64,000 nucleotides of DNA from an uncultured Prevotella sp. (GTDB lineage: Bacteria; Bacteroidota; Bacteroidia; Bacteroidales; Bacteroidaceae), in NCBI GenBank assembly GCA_946548065.1, contig CAMNPM010000002.1:1-64000 (forward strand), given 5' to 3'. Position numbers and translations under genes: made by a program. The first letter of the stretch is position 1, and every line of letters starts with the position of its first letter. Below, piece after piece: positions 62,035 to 64,000 of the stretch. The notes under the pieces are model-generated. The model was not told the DNA's origin. It saw only the letters and a program-made list of their open reading frames with translations, and searched no databases.

Positions 62035-62042
62035 TACCTTTG
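62035..62042 (+). promoter_or_regulatory. -7 element of the MacB-like ABC pair
   Basis: TACCTTTG, 25 nt before the ATG at 62068. No well-spaced -33 element. Confidence 0.5.
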
Positions 62043-62067
62043 TCGTCAAATAGACAAAACCAACAGC

Positions 62068-62730
62068 ATGATTCACTTAAAAGACATTCATAAGACCTAT
62101 CAGGGCGCCCAGCCGCTGCACGTGCTGAAGGGCATTACGCTCGACATCGAGAAGGGCGAGTTCGTCAGCATCATGGGAGCGTCGGGGTCGGGCAAGAGTA
62201 CCTTATTAAATATATTAGGTATTCTCGACAACTACGACTCGGGCAGCTACGAACTCGCCGGAGTGCCCATCTGGCACCTCTCGGAGACCCGCGCCGCTGA
62301 GTATCGCAACAAGATGATAGGCTTTATCTTCCAGTCGTTCAACCTGATTTCGTTCAAGACGGCTGTCGAGAACGTAGAGTTGCCGCTGTTCTATCAGGGC
62401 GTGTCGCGCAAAAAGCGCCACGCGCTGGCCCTGGAGTATCTGGAGCGACTGGGGCTGCGGGACTGGGCTGAGCACTATCCCAACGAGATGTCGGGTGGTC
62501 AGCGCCAGCGCGTGGCCATAGCCCGCGCACTGATTACCAAGCCACAGATTATCCTGGCCGACGAGCCTACGGGAGCACTCGACTCGAAGACCAGCATCGA
62601 GGTGATGGAACTGCTGAAGCAGCTGAACCAGGAGGAAGGCATCACCCAGATCATCGTCACCCACGACCCTACGGTGGGCCAGCAGACCAACCGCATCATC
62701 CGTATCAAGGACGGACTGATAGAAGAGTAA
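62068..62730 (+). CDS. MacB/LolD-like ABC transporter ATPase
   Basis: A 220-residue ATPase with Walker A GASGSGKSTLL, the Q-loop FQSFNLI, signature MSGGQRQRVAIARAL and Walker B IILADEPTGALDS, the pattern of the MacB/LolD/FtsE class. Members drive exporters or lipoprotein release through an FtsX-fold permease, which follows 18 bp later. The ATG at 62068 (MIHLKDIHKTYQG) was chosen; the track start at 62020 precedes the promoter. Confidence 0.92.
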   Translation: MIHLKDIHKTYQGAQPLHVLKGITLDIEKGEFVSIMGASGSGKSTLLNILGILDNYDSGSYELAGVPIWHLSETRAAEYRNKMIGFIFQSFNLISFKTAVENVELPLFYQGVSRKKRHALALEYLERLGLRDWAEHYPNEMSGGQRQRVAIARALITKPQIILADEPTGALDSKTSIEVMELLKQLNQEEGITQIIVTHDPTVGQQTNRIIRIKDGLIEE

Positions 62731-62748
62731 AAAGTAAAAGAGTAAGCC

Positions 62749-64000
62749 GTGATAGAACTATTCAAGGAGATAGCACAGACAGCCAGGCGCAACAAGCTGC
62801 GCACAGCCCTGACGGGATTCGCAGTGGCCTGGGGCATCTTCATGCTCATCGTGCTGCTGGGAGCAGGCAACGGGCTCATCAATGCACAGCTGAGGCAGTC
62901 GTCGCGCTTCCTGTCCAACTCGATGATGGTGTTTGGCGGGCGCACCTCGAAGGCCTATCAGGGACTGAAGGAGGGACGGAGCATCCGACTGCAGGGGCGT
63001 GACATCGGCACCACCGACACTGAGTTCAAGGACGTCGTCGACAAGGTGGGCGCACAGTACAGTGCCAGTGTCACCATCAGCCACGGACAGGAGTATATCG
63101 CCACAGAGGTGACGGGCGTCTATCCTAACCATACGAAGATTGACAAGATGGAGATGCTCCATGGGCGCTTCATCAACCAGATAGACCTGAAGGAGAAGCG
63201 CAAGGTGCTGGTGCTGAGCAGTAAGCAGGCCAAGGAGCTGGAACCTAAGAAGGACTATAAGACGCTCCTGGGACGTTACGTCAAGGTGGGCAACTTCTCC
63301 TTTAAGGTGGTGGGCATCTATAAGGATGAGGAGAGTCGCTCGTCAGAGGCCTTCTCTTCCTACAGTGCCATCAAGGGCATCTTCGGAGCCAATACCGACG
63401 ATGCGGGAAGTATTGAGTTCACCTTCCACGGGCTGACGACGGAGGAGGCCAACGAGGACTTTGAGAAAGACTACCGCCGTCGCCTGAATGCCAACCATCA
63501 GGCGCACCCCGAGGACGAGAGCAGCGTGTGGCTCTGGAACCGATATACGCAGAACATGCAGATGGAGCAGGGCATAGACATCATCCGTACGGCCCTCTGG
63601 ATAGTGGGACTGTTCACCCTGCTGTCGGGCATCGTGGGCGTGTCGAACATCATGCTCATCACCGTCAAGGAACGCACCCATGAGTTCGGCATCCGCAAAG
63701 CCATCGGAGCCAAGCCCTGGGGCATCCTCCGGCTGATTATCACCGAAAGCGTCATCATCACCACCTTCTTCGGATACATTGGTATGGTGCTCGGTGTGAT
63801 GGCCAACGAGTATATGGACGCCACCCTGGGCCACGACACCATCGACACGGGACTCTTCCAAGCCACCATGTTCCTCAACCCCACCGTGGGGCTCGACGTC
63901 TGCATCGAGGCCACGATGGTGATGGTCTTTGCAGGCACCATAGCAGGACTCATCCCAGCCTTCAAGGCAAGCAGAATCCGCCCCATCGAGGCGCTAAACG
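62749..64000 (+). CDS. MacB/FtsX-type ABC permease, cut by the window end
   Basis: Not in the ORF track because it starts at GTG and has no stop before 64000; 417 codons are visible. An N-terminal helix (TALTGFAVAWGIFMLIVLLGAG), a large periplasmic MacB_PCD-like domain (about residues 45-270) and the FtsX domain (VGLFTLLSGIVGVSNIMLITVKERTHEFGIRKAIGAKPWGIL) are clear, with two further helices. The last visible part (ASRIRPIEALN) is the usual ending of the family, so little is missing. It pairs with the ATPase to make an exporter of unknown substrate. Confidence 0.88.
   Translation, partial: MIELFKEIAQTARRNKLRTALTGFAVAWGIFMLIVLLGAGNGLINAQLRQSSRFLSNSMMVFGGRTSKAYQGLKEGRSIRLQGRDIGTTDTEFKDVVDKVGAQYSASVTISHGQEYIATEVTGVYPNHTKIDKMEMLHGRFINQIDLKEKRKVLVLSSKQAKELEPKKDYKTLLGRYVKVGNFSFKVVGIYKDEESRSSEAFSSYSAIKGIFGANTDDAGSIEFTFHGLTTEEANEDFEKDYRRRLNANHQAHPEDESSVWLWNRYTQNMQMEQGIDIIRTALWIVGLFTLLSGIVGVSNIMLITVKERTHEFGIRKAIGAKPWGILRLIITESVIITTFFGYIGMVLGVMANEYMDATLGHDTIDTGLFQATMFLNPTVGLDVCIEATMVMVFAGTIAGLIPAFKASRIRPIEALN

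Overview
The window reads as a Bacteroidales chromosome segment, most likely Prevotella or a close relative. Evidence: recurrent TAnnTTTG (-7) promoter elements with TTTG or TTG about 19-20 nt upstream; Bacteroidetes-type families (PepSY-like periplasmic protein, DUF4831-like protein, membrane-anchored AraC regulator, ETAHQLGTP-type histidine kinase, REC plus PEP-synthase-like protein); and a secreted repeat protein ending in a WYTLDGRPL...GVYIRNGRKVV tail of the kind common in Prevotella. The species call is an inference. I see no prophage, CRISPR array, rRNA or intact insertion sequence.

Layout. 0-6.5 kb: PepSY-like protein, a candidate minus-strand small gene, a sensor kinase, then a housekeeping run DUF177-rpmF-fabH-era-der plus a small lipoprotein. 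6.6-9.6 kb (minus strand): ECF sigma factor, one-TM anti-sigma candidate, Spy/CpxP-like protein, a terminator, then mlaE-mlaF. 9.7-25.6 kb (plus): lptB, tig, clpP-clpX-recQ, guaB, two parvulin foldases, an OstA/LptA-like protein, mutL and an OmpA-family protein, so the stretch is rich in envelope biogenesis and proteostasis. 25.7 kb: tRNA-Val(TAC). 26-31 kb: glycine-zipper lipoprotein, RlpA-like protein, gdhA, membrane AraC regulator, UDP-glucuronate decarboxylase-like enzyme. 31.0-31.75 kb: a gene-free interval full of palindromes and tandem repeats. 31.75-40.7 kb is the most unusual part: a beta-helix secreted protein with an A+T-rich centre, a 1032-residue EYWID-repeat/MBG/LRR surface protein, a REC-REC-PPDK_N protein without PEP-transfer domains, and a lipoprotein kinase with an SBP_bac_3 sensor.

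40.7-58.7 kb: an esterase fused to a degenerate nucleotidase-like domain, aquaporin, fructose-bisphosphate aldolase, DUF4831-like protein, NAD(P)HX repair enzyme, hpt-adk-obg-pgeF, two tail-to-tail M23 peptidases, recG, a SpoIIE-type phosphatase, ispD, a DJ-1 family protein, pdxJ and nadK. pdxJ and nadK are divergent, with -7 elements 6 bp apart on opposite strands. 58.7-64 kb: a 4 x 21-bp repeat, a YtrA-like ABC/GntR operon with a visible palindromic operator, and a MacB-like ABC pair whose permease runs off the window end.

Best candidates for under-described biology are the kinase/REC-PPDK_N pair at 35.9-40.7 kb, the two-gene secreted module at 31.7-35.9 kb, the esterase/pseudo-nucleotidase fusion at 40.7-41.7 kb, the minus-strand small gene near 0.6 kb, and the upstream ORF overlapping the nadK start. 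All functional statements come from reading motifs by eye; no database search was run.
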